Part shown: piece after piece, positions 7,842-16,866 of the stretch
How the letters are laid out: each line of letters opens with the position of its first letter
Numbering within the stretch: position 1 is the first letter of the stretch
Assembly: GCF_021129235.1 (NCBI RefSeq)
Contig: NZ_JAJOMA010000012.1
Span: 62,001 to 126,000 of the forward strand
DNA from: Kineosporia mesophila
GTDB taxonomy: Bacteria > Actinomycetota > Actinomycetes > Actinomycetales > Kineosporiaceae
Length of the DNA: 64,000 nucleotides
Direction: 5' to 3'
Translations under genes and position numbers: made by a program
The notes under the pieces: generated by a model
What the model was told of the DNA's origin: nothing
The model's database searches: none
Seen by the model: only the letters and a program-made list of their open reading frames with translations

Positions 7842-8809
7842 GTGCCCCTTTCACCGAGGCCGCCGGCCTGCCCGTCAACACCGCCCAGCCCGTCCTCACG
7901 TACAGCCCCGTGACACTGAGCGTCCCCGGCCGCCCCGTCCCCTTGGAGATCAAGGTCTCCGCGCCGGTCCACGGTGAGAACCTTCCCGTCATCCTGCTCT
8001 CCCACGGCCACGGCGCATCCAACTTCCTGGCCTCCCTGCACGGCTACGCACCCCTCGCAAACTTCTGGGCCGCGCACGGTTTCGTCGTCCTGCAGCCCAG
8101 CCACCTGGACTTCACCGGCCTGGGGCTACGCGACGACGCCGCCGGAGGCCCGCTGTTCTGGCGCTCGCGGGTGGAGGACCTGCGCTTCGTCCTCGATCAC
8201 GTCGACGACATCGAAGCGGTGGTGCCGGGGTTGCCAGGGCGCGTGGACCGCAGCAAGATCGCCGCGGTCGGGCACTCCCTGGGTGGTCACACCGTCAGCC
8301 TGCTCGCCGGGATGACCGTAACCGATGCCCGCGACGGGAGCGTCCTGGACCTGCGGGACAAGCGGATCACCGCCAGCGTGATCATGGCGGGTCCGGGCTC
8401 CGGTGACGGCCTGGCCGCCCCGGCCGCCGGGATGTTCCCCGACCTGGCCGGCAGCAGCTTCTCGCAGATGACGGGGCAGGCTCTCGTCGTGGTGGGGGAG
8501 AACGACCACAACCCGGTGTTCAGTGAGCAGGACAACTGGCGGGCCGACGCGTACTACCGGAGTCCGGGCCCGAACAAGACGCTGCTGACCCTGTTCGGGG
8601 CCGAGCACATGTTCGGCGGTGTCTCCGGTTACGACGCGGGCGAGACCACCGACGAGAACCCCGAACGTGTCGCCGCCGTACGGGCCCTGATCTGGGCCTA
8701 CCTACGCAGCGCCCTGGATTCGGACGACCCGGCCTGGGCCGACGCCGTCGCTGCTCTGACCGCGCAGCCCACCCCGTGGGGTCGTGTCGAGGTCGCAGCG
8801 GGGTTGTGA
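7838..8809 (+). CDS. Alpha/beta hydrolase, chlorophyllase/PAF-acetylhydrolase-like
   Basis: A 323-residue cytoplasmic hydrolase. It has the oxyanion region LSHGHGASNFLASLHGY, the nucleophile elbow GHSLGG (about residues 149-154, IAAVGHSLGGHT) and a C-terminal His candidate (FGAEHMFGG). The sequence lacks a signal peptide. The spacing and the SHGHGASN element resemble chlorophyllase- or PAF-acetylhydrolase-like enzymes more than lipases. It ends the LysR-linked operon and is coupled to the preceding reductase by ATGA. The three enzymes could together process one carbonyl/ester substrate; this is inference. Confidence 0.8.
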   Translation: MSAPFTEAAGLPVNTAQPVLTYSPVTLSVPGRPVPLEIKVSAPVHGENLPVILLSHGHGASNFLASLHGYAPLANFWAAHGFVVLQPSHLDFTGLGLRDDAAGGPLFWRSRVEDLRFVLDHVDDIEAVVPGLPGRVDRSKIAAVGHSLGGHTVSLLAGMTVTDARDGSVLDLRDKRITASVIMAGPGSGDGLAAPAAGMFPDLAGSSFSQMTGQALVVVGENDHNPVFSEQDNWRADAYYRSPGPNKTLLTLFGAEHMFGGVSGYDAGETTDENPERVAAVRALIWAYLRSALDSDDPAWADAVAALTAQPTPWGRVEVAAGL

Positions 8810-8883
8810 GGAGTTCCCGGCCCCGGTCTATCGTGCATCCCCTGTCTTGAGATAGGTGCGGTTCGAGAGGATAGGGAAGTTCC

Positions 8884-9525
8884 GTGGAGCGCAAAGATGC
8901 TGTCGCACAGTTTGAATCGATGTACGCGGCCGGGCTGCCACCGTGGGTGGTGGCGCATCCACAACAGGCGATCGTCGACCTGGAGTCGTCGGGGGTAATC
9001 CGCGGCCGGGTGCTTGACGTGGGCACCGGAACCGGTGAGCACACGATCCTGCTGGCCCGGCTGGGGTACGCCGTCATCGGTGTCGACCTGGCTCCCCAGG
9101 CCGTGCAGCTGGCTCAGGACCGCGCCGCCGGGTACGGGGTCACGGCCAGTTTTGAGGTCGCGGACGTGCTCGCCGAACCGGGCGTGCAGGCCCTCGGCGA
9201 ATTCGACACCGTGCTCGACAGCGCCCTGTTCCACAACCTCGACGCTGAGGACCAAGCCCGGTACCTCGACGTGCTTACGCAGATCCTGCGCCCCGGCGGC
9301 ACGCTGGTGATCCTGGCCCTGGCGGTCGGCGGCAACTTCGGCCCGGAGGTGAGCGACCAGGAGATCCGCTCGGCCTTCACCCGACCCGGCTGGTCGGTGG
9401 AAGACATTCGCACGAGCGGGTACACCGGTGCGCTGCGCCCGCAGGCGAGGGCAGATCGTTTCGGGCAACCGCTCGGGTCGGAGGTCACCGTCCCGGCCTG
9501 GCTGGCCCTGATCCGCCGCTCCTGA
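8884..9525 (+). CDS. Class I SAM-dependent methyltransferase
   Basis: A 213-residue protein starting at GTG 8884. SAM motif I is clear (VLDVGTGTGEHTILLARLG, residues about 44-62), followed by motif II (VIGVDLAPQAVQLAQ), an Asp-containing motif (FEVADVLAE) and post-motif III (ILRPGGTLVILAL). The fold is complete and close in size to small-molecule methyltransferases of the UbiE/Tellurite type. There is no close partner gene, and the acceptor is unknown. The leader from 8810 to 8883 contains no obvious RNA element. Confidence 0.85.
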   Translation: MERKDAVAQFESMYAAGLPPWVVAHPQQAIVDLESSGVIRGRVLDVGTGTGEHTILLARLGYAVIGVDLAPQAVQLAQDRAAGYGVTASFEVADVLAEPGVQALGEFDTVLDSALFHNLDAEDQARYLDVLTQILRPGGTLVILALAVGGNFGPEVSDQEIRSAFTRPGWSVEDIRTSGYTGALRPQARADRFGQPLGSEVTVPAWLALIRRS

Positions 9526-9841
9526 CCCTCTCGGGAGAGACGTTCAAGATCAAGCCCCGGCCCGTCGTGCCCGTTTTCAGCGAGCGGACCACGAACTGGG
9601 TTGAGTTGGAGGCCTCCTGGAGGCCGGGGGCACGGGTGACCTCGACCGGTGTGGCCAGGACTGTGTCACCAGCCGACGTCTGAATCTCCGCCCAGACCTC
9701 GGCCGGCATGTCTTCCTGGGGGACGGAGAACACGGTGCCCGAGGAAGCCTTGATACCGGCCACATCGGCGCCGATTGCCAGAATGGCGTACTTCGGCTCC
9801 ACTTCCTCCCGGCCGATGGGCGTCGACTGATGCTGGAACAT
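9485..9841 (-). CDS. Hypothetical protein (uncertain gene)
   Basis: A 118-codon frame starting ATG 9841 and running 41 bases into the 3' end of the convergent methyltransferase gene. The first 95 residues look protein-like, with alternating hydrophobic and charged residues (KYAILAIGADVAGIKASSG, MPAEVWAEIQTSAGDTVL). The C-terminal 25 residues look like antisense of the methyltransferase. I recognise no family. A start or stop error, or an ending lost by truncation, would explain the poor tail. Confidence 0.4.
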   Translation of the reverse strand: MFQHQSTPIGREEVEPKYAILAIGADVAGIKASSGTVFSVPQEDMPAEVWAEIQTSAGDTVLATPVEVTRAPGLQEASNSTQFVVRSLKTGTTGRGLILNVSPERVRSGGSGPARPGR

Positions 9842-9887
9842 CGTCCTCGTGCGGAAACCACACCTCGATCATGGGGGGCCAATAGCA

Positions 9888-10271
9888 ATGAATCACTACT
9901 CCGAGTTCCCGGAATTTGACCAGGTATATTTCGAAAATAGTTGGGTGTTGAACATCGAAGCTACTCCGGGGAAGCTGCGAATCACTCTCGACGTCGTACT
10001 TCGAGAACGTCATCCTATGTTCACGTCCCCAGTCGCCGCGGAACAGTACTGCTATCAAAAGGGCAGCCTGACTTTTGAGGGCGTCTCAGAGATCCACTGG
10101 TCGGGACAGGAAAGTATGGTCGCTGCTCGAGACAACATAGATGGACAATTAGACTTCGGAGGCCTGGACGATTTCGTCATTTCCGGCGAATCGAGTTCGC
10201 TGACAGGTAATTTCGGATTCATCACCGTGATTTCACGGTTTCCAATACTTGAAATGGAAGCGCGGCCGTGA
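9888..10271 (+). CDS. Hypothetical protein of unusual composition
   Basis: A 127-residue protein (start MNHYSEFPEFDQVYFENSW) with GGGGGG upstream of ATG 9888. It is rich in aromatic and acidic residues and predicted to be mainly beta strands, with a conserved-looking WVLNIEATPGKLRITLDVVL opening, a Cys-Tyr pair (EQYCYQKG) and LDFGGLDDFVI later. Its DNA is visibly poorer in GC than its neighbours, with AT-ending codons. That suggests recent acquisition. The size and style resemble immunity or other small accessory proteins, but no toxin gene is adjacent and I assign no function. Confidence 0.7.
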   Translation: MNHYSEFPEFDQVYFENSWVLNIEATPGKLRITLDVVLRERHPMFTSPVAAEQYCYQKGSLTFEGVSEIHWSGQESMVAARDNIDGQLDFGGLDDFVISGESSSLTGNFGFITVISRFPILEMEARP

Positions 10272-10284
10272 TGCTCGCCACCCG

Positions 10285-11142
10285 TCAGCTCGACGGGGAA
10301 GATCCCGGCCGCGCCGACAGTTCCTCGCAGCGGCGCCAGAGCGCATCCACCAGGCCCGCGTCATCCACCTGAGGGTTGGTCCGGCGCCGGCCGGCGGGCT
10401 TGGTGTGGGAGTAGAAGCCGCCGGGCTCCCAGTCACGGCCCGGTTGACCCTCGACGAAATACGCCAGCCGGCGGCCACCTTCGCGCGACGACGTCAGCAC
10501 GATCCGGGCCAGGGGCGTGCGGTACATGACGCGCGAAACAGCGCTGTTCGTCTCCGACGCGAAATTGGTGCGGATGTTGCCCGGGTCGAACGCGACGGCC
10601 GAGATGCCCTGACCCGCGTACCGGGCATCCAGGCCCCGCGCGAGCAGGATGTTGGCGAGCTTGGCGTCCCCGTACGCCCGCAACGGTGAATACCCGTGCT
10701 CGTGCTGAAGGTCTTTCAGGTCGATCTGGCCCACCAGCCGGGCCGAGGCGCTGGAGGTGTTGACGACGACCCCGTCCCCCTGTCGCAGCAGGTCCAGGAC
10801 CAGCGTGGTGAGCAGGAACGGGGCCAGGACATTGACCTGGAAGGTCTTCTCGTGGCCGTCCTCGGTGAGGGCGCGCTCGCCGAGAATGGCACCGGCGTTG
10901 TTGGCCAGGACGTCGATCCTCCCGGTCCGGGAACGAATGTCGGCAGCCAGTTTCCGCACGTCGGCCAGGCGCGCGTAGTCGGCGCCGATGAACTCGCACC
11001 CGAGCTCCTCGGCGACGGCCGCACCCTTGGTCCGTGACCGCCCGACGAGGATGATGCGGTGTCCCTTCCCGGCGATCTGCCGGGCCGCCTGCGCCCCGAT
11101 CCCGTCGGAGCCACCGGTGATGATGATGGTGCGTTGCGTCAT
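10285..11142 (-). CDS. Short-chain dehydrogenase/reductase (retinol dehydrogenase/WW-domain oxidoreductase-like)
   Basis: A 285-residue SDR starting MTQRTIIITGGSDGIGAQAA at ATG 11142. It has the cofactor loop TGGSDGIG, NNAG at about residue 85, the Ser segment VVNTSSASAR and a catalytic Tyr-x3-Lys (YGDAK). Its length and the SDAGLVDALW-like tail match the retinol-dehydrogenase-like subgroup. It is divergent from an XRE-MmyB regulator at 11243 with 100 bases between. That is a recurrent actinobacterial pairing in which the regulator controls the dehydrogenase. The substrate is unknown. Confidence 0.87.
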   Translation of the reverse strand: MTQRTIIITGGSDGIGAQAARQIAGKGHRIILVGRSRTKGAAVAEELGCEFIGADYARLADVRKLAADIRSRTGRIDVLANNAGAILGERALTEDGHEKTFQVNVLAPFLLTTLVLDLLRQGDGVVVNTSSASARLVGQIDLKDLQHEHGYSPLRAYGDAKLANILLARGLDARYAGQGISAVAFDPGNIRTNFASETNSAVSRVMYRTPLARIVLTSSREGGRRLAYFVEGQPGRDWEPGGFYSHTKPAGRRRTNPQVDDAGLVDALWRRCEELSARPGSSPSS

Positions 11143-11242
11143 GCGCCCATCGTCACGGCACGTCCACGACGGCACCACGCCCTCCTGTGGGGGGTGCCGT
11201 CAGGGCTCCCCACGATCCGGCCCCCGGTCGTAAGGTGCCGCC

Positions 11243-12103
11243 GTGGTGAAGAACGTTCTGGGCGAGTACCTGCGGGCCCGCCGCGAGCAGGTCGGGCCCG
11301 AAGACGTCGGCATCCCCGCCAGCAGTTCACGCCGGGTCCCGGGCCTGCGTCGGGACGAGGTCGCGATGCTCGCCGGGATCAGCACGGAGTACTACACCCG
11401 GCTGGAACAGGGCCGCGATCGCCGCCCGTCCGCCCAGGTCCTGGACGCGATCGCCCGCGTCCTGCGCATGGACGCGGCCGCGACGGTGCACCTGCACCGG
11501 CTCGCCGAGGGGACCGGCCGCCCGCGCCGGGCGGCCCGGCGCGTCGAGCGGATCCGGCCGGGGGTGGCCGAACTGGTCGACGCCCTGGCGATGCCGGCCT
11601 GGATCGAGGGCCGCTACCTCGACATCCTCACCGCGAACCCACTGGCCCGTTCGCTGTCTCCGCTGTTCGAGCCCGGCACCAACCTGCTCCGGTCGGTCGT
11701 GCAGGCCGTCGCCGCCGGTGACGACGTGGTCTCGGACGCCAGCGTGCGGGGTCTGCTGGCCCAGTTGCGCGGTACGGCGGGCAGCGACGCCGAGGACCCG
11801 TATCTGGCGGCGCTGGTCGGCGAACTCATCCTGATCAGCGACGACATCGCCCGGGCCTGGTCCCGCCACGAGGTGCAGGCACCTCCCGCCTCGACGACCT
11901 ATCACCTCGACCACCCGCAGGTCGGCCCGCTGGACCTGGTGATCGAGAAGTTCCACCCGGTCGGCGCGACGGATCAACTGCTCGTGATCTGCCGGGGCGC
12001 ACCGGAAACACCGACTGAGCAGTCCCTGTCGCTCCTCGCCTCGATGCACGGCACGGCGGGACAGCCGGTCACCGGCCCGCAACAGGTCGACCTGGAACGG
12101 TGA
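11243..12103 (+). CDS. XRE regulator with MmyB-like ligand-binding domain
   Basis: A 286-residue regulator starting at GTG 11243. The N-terminal helix-turn-helix (residues about 5-75) has the family phrases LGEYLRARREQV, RRVPGLRRDEVAMLAGIS and YYTRLEQGRDRRPS. The remaining two thirds are the MmyB-like ligand-binding domain (AMPAWIEGRYLDILTANPLA). It is divergent from the dehydrogenase at 10285-11142, its likely target. A 17-bp perfect hairpin starts at its stop codon. Confidence 0.88.
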   Translation: MVKNVLGEYLRARREQVGPEDVGIPASSSRRVPGLRRDEVAMLAGISTEYYTRLEQGRDRRPSAQVLDAIARVLRMDAAATVHLHRLAEGTGRPRRAARRVERIRPGVAELVDALAMPAWIEGRYLDILTANPLARSLSPLFEPGTNLLRSVVQAVAAGDDVVSDASVRGLLAQLRGTAGSDAEDPYLAALVGELILISDDIARAWSRHEVQAPPASTTYHLDHPQVGPLDLVIEKFHPVGATDQLLVICRGAPETPTEQSLSLLASMHGTAGQPVTGPQQVDLER

Positions 12104-12140
12104 GATCTCCGTCTGTTCGACCCGAACAGACGGAGATCTC
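12102..12140. terminator. Strong bidirectional hairpin terminator
   Basis: A perfect 17-bp inverted repeat (12102-12118 with 12124-12140, stem starting GAGATCTCCGTCTG) with a five-base loop. It overlaps the stop codon of the XRE gene and sits 34 bases beyond the stop of the convergent PASTA gene, so it probably serves both. Confidence 0.85.
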
Positions 12141-12173
12141 CGGTCCGGACGCTTCAGCCGTCCTGGGGTGCGA

Positions 12174-12551
12174 TCAGGGGCATTGCCACGGCGCCGCCGG
12201 CCGCACGGCGAAGGTCAGGGTCACCACCGCGCCGGGGGCCACTGCGGTCCCCGCCGCCGGGCTCTGCTGGATGACCTGGTATTTGGCGTAGTCGCAAACG
12301 TTGTCGTGGTACTCACGGAATCCGAGGCCGAGACCGGCGGAGATCAGGTCGTTGATCGCGACCCCGACGTTCTTGCCGACCTCGTTCGGCACGATCACGG
12401 TCGCCTGAACCTGAGCGCTCTGAGTGGTCCGAGCGCCTCGGGAGGCTGCGGGTGCGGCGTCGGCGGTCGCGGAGGTGGCCAGCGACAGCGCGAGCACCGC
12501 CGTAGCGGCCGCGGTCAGGCCGAAAAGACGCGTTCGTAAGGGAGTTGGCAT
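12174..12551 (-). CDS. Secreted PASTA-domain protein
   Basis: A 125-residue protein with an N-terminal signal peptide (MPTPLRTRLFGLTAAATAVL, cleavage probably near ADA-AP around residue 32). One PASTA-like domain follows (VIVPNEVGKNVGVAINDLISAGL, then VIQQSPAAGTAVAPGAVVTL). Two Cys residues (NVCDYAKY and the C-terminal QCP) could form a disulfide. ATG 12551 is chosen because GGAG lies seven bases upstream; an in-frame ATG four codons earlier overlaps that site. PASTA domains bind peptidoglycan or serve as adaptors in Ser/Thr kinases and penicillin-binding proteins. Here the domain is alone and exported. Confidence 0.8.
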   Translation of the reverse strand: MPTPLRTRLFGLTAAATAVLALSLATSATADAAPAASRGARTTQSAQVQATVIVPNEVGKNVGVAINDLISAGLGLGFREYHDNVCDYAKYQVIQQSPAAGTAVAPGAVVTLTFAVRPAAPWQCP

Positions 12552-12748
12552 GTCGATCTCCATGGCGGTAGGAAGTGGGTGACACGAGGCAGTCGTGTTC
12601 GGGTGAGCGTGGAACCGGCCCGATCGACCGGTCTCAGAGTGGCGTTCTGGGCTGGAACGGCGCTGAAATGCTGGTCGCCCCAGGGCCCGAAATACCGTGA
12701 ACTATCGTTGCCCGGGCTAAGCATTTTTCGCGATGGGCAGGAGACCGA

Positions 12749-15700
12749 GTGACGAGCAGTGCCGTGCCCACCGGCAGCTGGATCCGGCGCCTGATGACCT
12801 GGGTGATGCGCCACCCCCGGCACGTCTGGCTCTCCCTGGTCGGTGCGGTGGTCGGGGGCGTGTGCCAGACGATCGTGCCGCTGGCCGAGCGCGAGATCGT
12901 CGACCGGGTGAGCTCGGACCGCACGGCGTCGGTGTGGCCGTGGCTGCTGCTCATGGCCGGGGTGGCGGTGCTCGGGTTCGCGATGGCTTATCTGCGGCGC
13001 TACCACGGCGGCCGGGTGGCGCTGGGGGTTCAGTACGACCTGCGCAACGCCATGCACGAGCACCTGCAACGGATGGACGCCCGCACGCTGGAGGGGATGC
13101 CGACCGGTCAGCTGGTGGGACGGGCCAGCTCGGACTCCTCGCTGGTGCAGGCGCTGCTCAACTTCTTCCCGATCATGAGCAGCAACGTGCTGCTGGTGCT
13201 GCTCTCGATCACCGTCATGTTCTTCCTGGCGCCGCTGCTGGCCCTGGTCGTGCTGGTCACCCTGCCGGTGCTGGCGTGGCTGTCCTACCGGATGCGCAGC
13301 CGTGTCTTCCCCGCCAGCTGGGAGGGCCAGCAGCGCGAGGGCGACCTGGTGCAGCTGGTCGACGAGGGCCTGAGTGGGGTCCGGGTGGTGAAGGCGTTCG
13401 GCCAGGAACAGCGGGAGCTGCGCCGGGTGAGCGACGCCGCCCGCACGCTCTACGGCACCCAGATGCGGGTGGTGCGCCTGCAGTCCCGGTTCCAGCCCGT
13501 GCTCGCGGCGGTGCCGCCTCTGGGACAGGTCGCCATCCTCGCGCTGGGTGGCTGGATGGCCATGAACGACCGGATCAGCCTGGGCACCTTCCTGGCGTTC
13601 TCCACGTACATGGCCCAGCTGGTGGCACCCGCGCAGCGACTGTCCAGCATCGTCATCGTCGGCCAGCAGGCCCGCGCCGGCCTCGAGCGGATCTTCCAGC
13701 TCCTCGACCTTCCCCCGGCTATCACCGATCGTCCTGGGGCCATCAAGCTTGAGGACGCGCGCGGCGAGGTTTCTTTCGAGGACGTCGGGTTCGGGTACGA
13801 GGAGGGGGCGCCGGTTCTCGAGGGGTTCGGTCTGCGCGTGGCCGCCGGTGAGCGGGTGGCCCTGGTCGGGCCCAGCGGCTGCGGCAAGTCCACCGCGCTG
13901 CTCCTGCTCAGCCGGTTCCATGACGTGCAGTCCGGCTCGGTGCGGCTGGACGGCCACGACGTCCGCGACCTCACTCTCGGCTCGTTGCGCGCCGCGATCG
14001 GCACCGCCTTCGAGGAGAGCTTCCTGTTCTCGGCGTCGGTCCGGGACAACATCGCCTACTCCCGCCCGGACGCCACGCCCGAACAGATCGAGGCGGCGGC
14101 CCGGGCCGCCGGGGCGCACCACTTCGTCGAACGACTGCCCCAGGGCTACGACACCGTCGTCGGCGAGCGCGGCCTGTCCCTGTCGGGCGGTCAGCGCCAG
14201 CGGGTGGCGCTGGCCCGGGCCCTGCTCTACGACCCGGCCGTGCTGGTGCTCGACGACGCGACCAGCGCCGTGGACGCCACCACCGAGGAGGCCATCCACG
14301 CGTCCCTGCGCGAGGTGATGAGGGGCCGCACGACCATCCTGGTCGCGCACCGCCGCTCCACCCTGCACCTGGCCGACCGGATCGTGGTGATGGACGAGGG
14401 GCGGGTGGCCGATCAGGGCAGCCACGAGGAGCTGATGGCGCGCTGCGAGCTGTACCGCCGCCTGCTCAGCGGGATGGAAGAGGAGGCCGAGGCGGCCGAG
14501 CAGACTCAGGCGATCACCCCGTCAGCCTGGATGGATGACGCGTCGCAGGGCGCCCAGACCGTGAACCGGGGCGGCTTCGGGGCCCCGGGGCTGGGGACCG
14601 GTCTGGGGGGCGGAGGCAACCTGAAGGCAAACCTCGCCCCGACCCCGGGCCTGCTGGCTCAGGTCGAGAAGCTGCCACCGGTGCAGGATTTCGTCACGGT
14701 GGACCTGTCCACCGACGCCCGGCCCGACCCCGCGTTCAGTCTCCCGAGGCTCCTGCTGGAGTTCCGGCGTCCTCTGCTCCTGGGCCTTCTCCTGGTGATT
14801 CTCGATGCCCTGGCCACCCTGGCCGGCCCGGCGCTGGTCAAACTCGGGGTCGACCACGGCGTCCGGGCCGGCTCGCAGGAAGTCCTGTTCGCCGTGGTCG
14901 GCGTCTACCTGGCCCTGACCCTGGCCGACCTGCTCGATCAGATCGGCCAGACCTTCGTGACCGGCCGGGTCGCCCAGCGCGTGATGATGTTCCTGCGGGT
15001 GCGCATCTGGGCTCAGCTGCAACGGCTTTCGATGGACTACTACGAGCGCGAGATGGCCGGTCAGATCATGACCCGGATGACCACCGACGTGGACCAGTTC
15101 GAGTCGCTGGTGCAGAACGGGGCGCTCGCGGCGGTGGTCTCGCTGGTGACGTTCGTCGGTATCGGTGTCACCCTGCTGGTGATCAACCTCGAGCTCGGGC
15201 TGCTCACACTGGTCGTGGTGCTACCCCTGACCGTGGCCACGGTGCTGTTCCGGCGCCGCGCGAACGTGGTCTACAACGAGGCCCGCGACCTTGTCTCGAT
15301 GGTCAACTCCAGTTTCCAGGAAGGGATTTCGGGGGTGCGTGAGGCCCAGGCATTCGGGCACACCGAGACCACCGGGCGCAGCTTCCGGCAGTTGAACCGG
15401 GAGTATCTGGAGTCCCGCTCCGGGGCTCAGCGGCTGTCGGCGATGTACTTCCCGTTCAGCCAGTTCCTGGCCGGGGTCGCCGGGGTGATCGTACTGGGGG
15501 TGGGGTCCGGGATGATCCGCGACGGCCGGCTCAGCACCGGTGCGCTGATCGCCTTCGTCCTCTACATCGACCTGTTCTTCTCACCCATTCAGCAACTGTC
15601 GCAGGTGTTCGACGCCTGGCAGCAGACCACCATCTCGGTCGCCCGGATCGGTGAGCTGATGCGCACGCCGACGCTGACCCCGAACACCGCCACCCCGGTG

Positions 15701-16525
15701 CATCCGGCGCAGGTGTCGGGGCGGGTCGATCTGGAGGAGGTGCACTTCGCCTACCCCCAGCGCGTTGCTCGCCGCACCCGGCGCCGGGGACCGCTGGACG
15801 CGCGGATGACCGGGCCGGAACCAGCGCTCCTCCCACCGCCGGAAGCCTTGCGCGGCCTCGATCTTCGCCTGGCTGCGGGGGAGACCGTGGCGCTGGTGGG
15901 GGAGACCGGCGCGGGGAAGTCGACCCTGGTCAAGCTGCTGGCCCGGTTCTACGACGTGGACTCCGGGCGGGTCGCCCTCGACGGCCACGACCTGCGCGAC
16001 CTGGACATCCACGAGTTCCGCTCCCACCTGGGCTACGTACCCCAGGAAAGCTTCCTGTTCACCGGGACGGTGCGCGACAACATCGCCTACGGACGCCCGG
16101 ACGCGACGGATGCGCAGGTGGAGGCGGCCGCGCGGGCGGTCGGTGCGCACGATTTCGTCGCCGCTCTGCCCGGTGGGTACCGGCATCGCCTGGCCGAACG
16201 GGGCCGATCGCTGTCGGCCGGTCAGCGGCAGCTCCTGGCTCTGGCCCGCGCCCAGCTCGTCGACCCGGCGATCCTGCTGCTGGACGAGGCGACGTCCAAC
16301 CTCGACCTGATCACCGAGGCCCGCGTCAACGCCGCGATGGAAAAGGTCGCCCGGGGCCGCACCACGGTGGTGATCGCCCACCGCCTCCAGACTGCCCGCA
16401 CGGCCGACCGCATCGTGGTGGTCCACGGTGGGCAGATCGCCGAGATCGGCAGTCACGACGAGCTGGTCACCGCCCAGGGACGTTACGCGGCGATGTGGAA
16501 GGCCTTCGAGGTCACCCCGACCTAG
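12749..16525 (+). CDS. Single-chain ABC exporter with two fused half-transporters
   Basis: A 1258-residue protein made of two consecutive membrane-domain/ATPase halves. Half 1 has Walker A GPSGCGKST (about 374-382), signature LSGGQ (478-482) and Walker B LVLDDATS (about 500-507). Half 2 has Walker A GETGAGKST (about 1050), signature LSAGQ (1155-1159) and Walker B LLLDEATS (about 1177-1184). Asp replaces the catalytic Glu after Walker B in half 1 and the half-2 signature is altered, so both changes fall in the same composite site. This is the degenerate-site pattern of heterodimeric exporters such as BmrCD or TmrAB, here in one chain. Both H-loops (VAHRRST, IAHRLQT) are kept. Substrate unknown; multidrug or lipid export is likely. 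GTG start has GCAGGAG upstream. Confidence 0.88.
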   Translation: MTSSAVPTGSWIRRLMTWVMRHPRHVWLSLVGAVVGGVCQTIVPLAEREIVDRVSSDRTASVWPWLLLMAGVAVLGFAMAYLRRYHGGRVALGVQYDLRNAMHEHLQRMDARTLEGMPTGQLVGRASSDSSLVQALLNFFPIMSSNVLLVLLSITVMFFLAPLLALVVLVTLPVLAWLSYRMRSRVFPASWEGQQREGDLVQLVDEGLSGVRVVKAFGQEQRELRRVSDAARTLYGTQMRVVRLQSRFQPVLAAVPPLGQVAILALGGWMAMNDRISLGTFLAFSTYMAQLVAPAQRLSSIVIVGQQARAGLERIFQLLDLPPAITDRPGAIKLEDARGEVSFEDVGFGYEEGAPVLEGFGLRVAAGERVALVGPSGCGKSTALLLLSRFHDVQSGSVRLDGHDVRDLTLGSLRAAIGTAFEESFLFSASVRDNIAYSRPDATPEQIEAAARAAGAHHFVERLPQGYDTVVGERGLSLSGGQRQRVALARALLYDPAVLVLDDATSAVDATTEEAIHASLREVMRGRTTILVAHRRSTLHLADRIVVMDEGRVADQGSHEELMARCELYRRLLSGMEEEAEAAEQTQAITPSAWMDDASQGAQTVNRGGFGAPGLGTGLGGGGNLKANLAPTPGLLAQVEKLPPVQDFVTVDLSTDARPDPAFSLPRLLLEFRRPLLLGLLLVILDALATLAGPALVKLGVDHGVRAGSQEVLFAVVGVYLALTLADLLDQIGQTFVTGRVAQRVMMFLRVRIWAQLQRLSMDYYEREMAGQIMTRMTTDVDQFESLVQNGALAAVVSLVTFVGIGVTLLVINLELGLLTLVVVLPLTVATVLFRRRANVVYNEARDLVSMVNSSFQEGISGVREAQAFGHTETTGRSFRQLNREYLESRSGAQRLSAMYFPFSQFLAGVAGVIVLGVGSGMIRDGRLSTGALIAFVLYIDLFFSPIQQLSQVFDAWQQTTISVARIGELMRTPTLTPNTATPVHPAQVSGRVDLEEVHFAYPQRVARRTRRRGPLDARMTGPEPALLPPPEALRGLDLRLAAGETVALVGETGAGKSTLVKLLARFYDVDSGRVALDGHDLRDLDIHEFRSHLGYVPQESFLFTGTVRDNIAYGRPDATDAQVEAAARAVGAHDFVAALPGGYRHRLAERGRSLSAGQRQLLALARAQLVDPAILLLDEATSNLDLITEARVNAAMEKVARGRTTVVIAHRLQTARTADRIVVVHGGQIAEIGSHDELVTAQGRYAAMWKAFEVTPT

Positions 16526-16562
16526 GGTCGCCGGTCGTGGTCAGTTCTCGTGAACACGTTTT

Positions 16563-16612
16563 CTTCGTGATCAGGCGGACCTTCCCCGGGGCGGATTCGC
16601 ATGATCACGAAG
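16563..16612. repeat. Imperfect 50-bp palindrome, gene-end repeat family
   Basis: Left arm 16563-16587 and right arm 16588-16612 are complementary at 20 of 25 positions, with the outer part (CTTCGTGATCA / TGATCACGAAG) perfect. The core CTTCCCC/GGGG and flanks match the elements at 21750-21787 and 39605-39658. It lies 38 bases after the ABC exporter stop and directly before an AraC remnant. It probably terminates transcription. Confidence 0.7.
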
Positions 16613-16741
16613 GGAAGGGCCCGCGGCAGAGCACCCCTCGCCTCCATCGCCCGTCAGGTGGGCTACTCCAGCGAGTACGCGTTCCCGGCGGCGTTCAGCC
16701 GGGAGTACGGCGTGGCCCCGGGGCGTTTCCGGCGGGCCTGA
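16601..16741 (+). pseudogene. AraC-family regulator remnant (C-terminal helix-turn-helix)
   Basis: An open stretch ends in TGA at 16741 and encodes PLASIARQVGYSSEYAFPAA then FSREYGVAPGRFRRA. That is the last helix-turn-helix of an AraC regulator, including the usual end phrase GxxPGxFR. The first helix-turn-helix and the effector domain are missing, and the coding match begins right after the palindrome at 16563-16612. An in-frame ATG at 16601 lies in that palindrome but is unlikely to be a real start. Confidence 0.7.
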
Positions 16742-16866
16742 CCGAGCGGATCGCGGTGTCCGGTTCGGGCAGGGCGCCTCTGTGGTCCCGGTCTCATTCG
16801 TCGATCTGATGCAGCGTTTCCTCCCCAGCGACCACTACGGCGACAACGGGGGCAGGAAAGGATGTA

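Noticed and set aside
12515-14425. 636-codon open frame antisense to the ABC exporter
   Set aside because: Composition (His, Gln, Arg, Pro rich) is what high-GC DNA yields opposite a real gene; the plus strand has complete ABC motifs.
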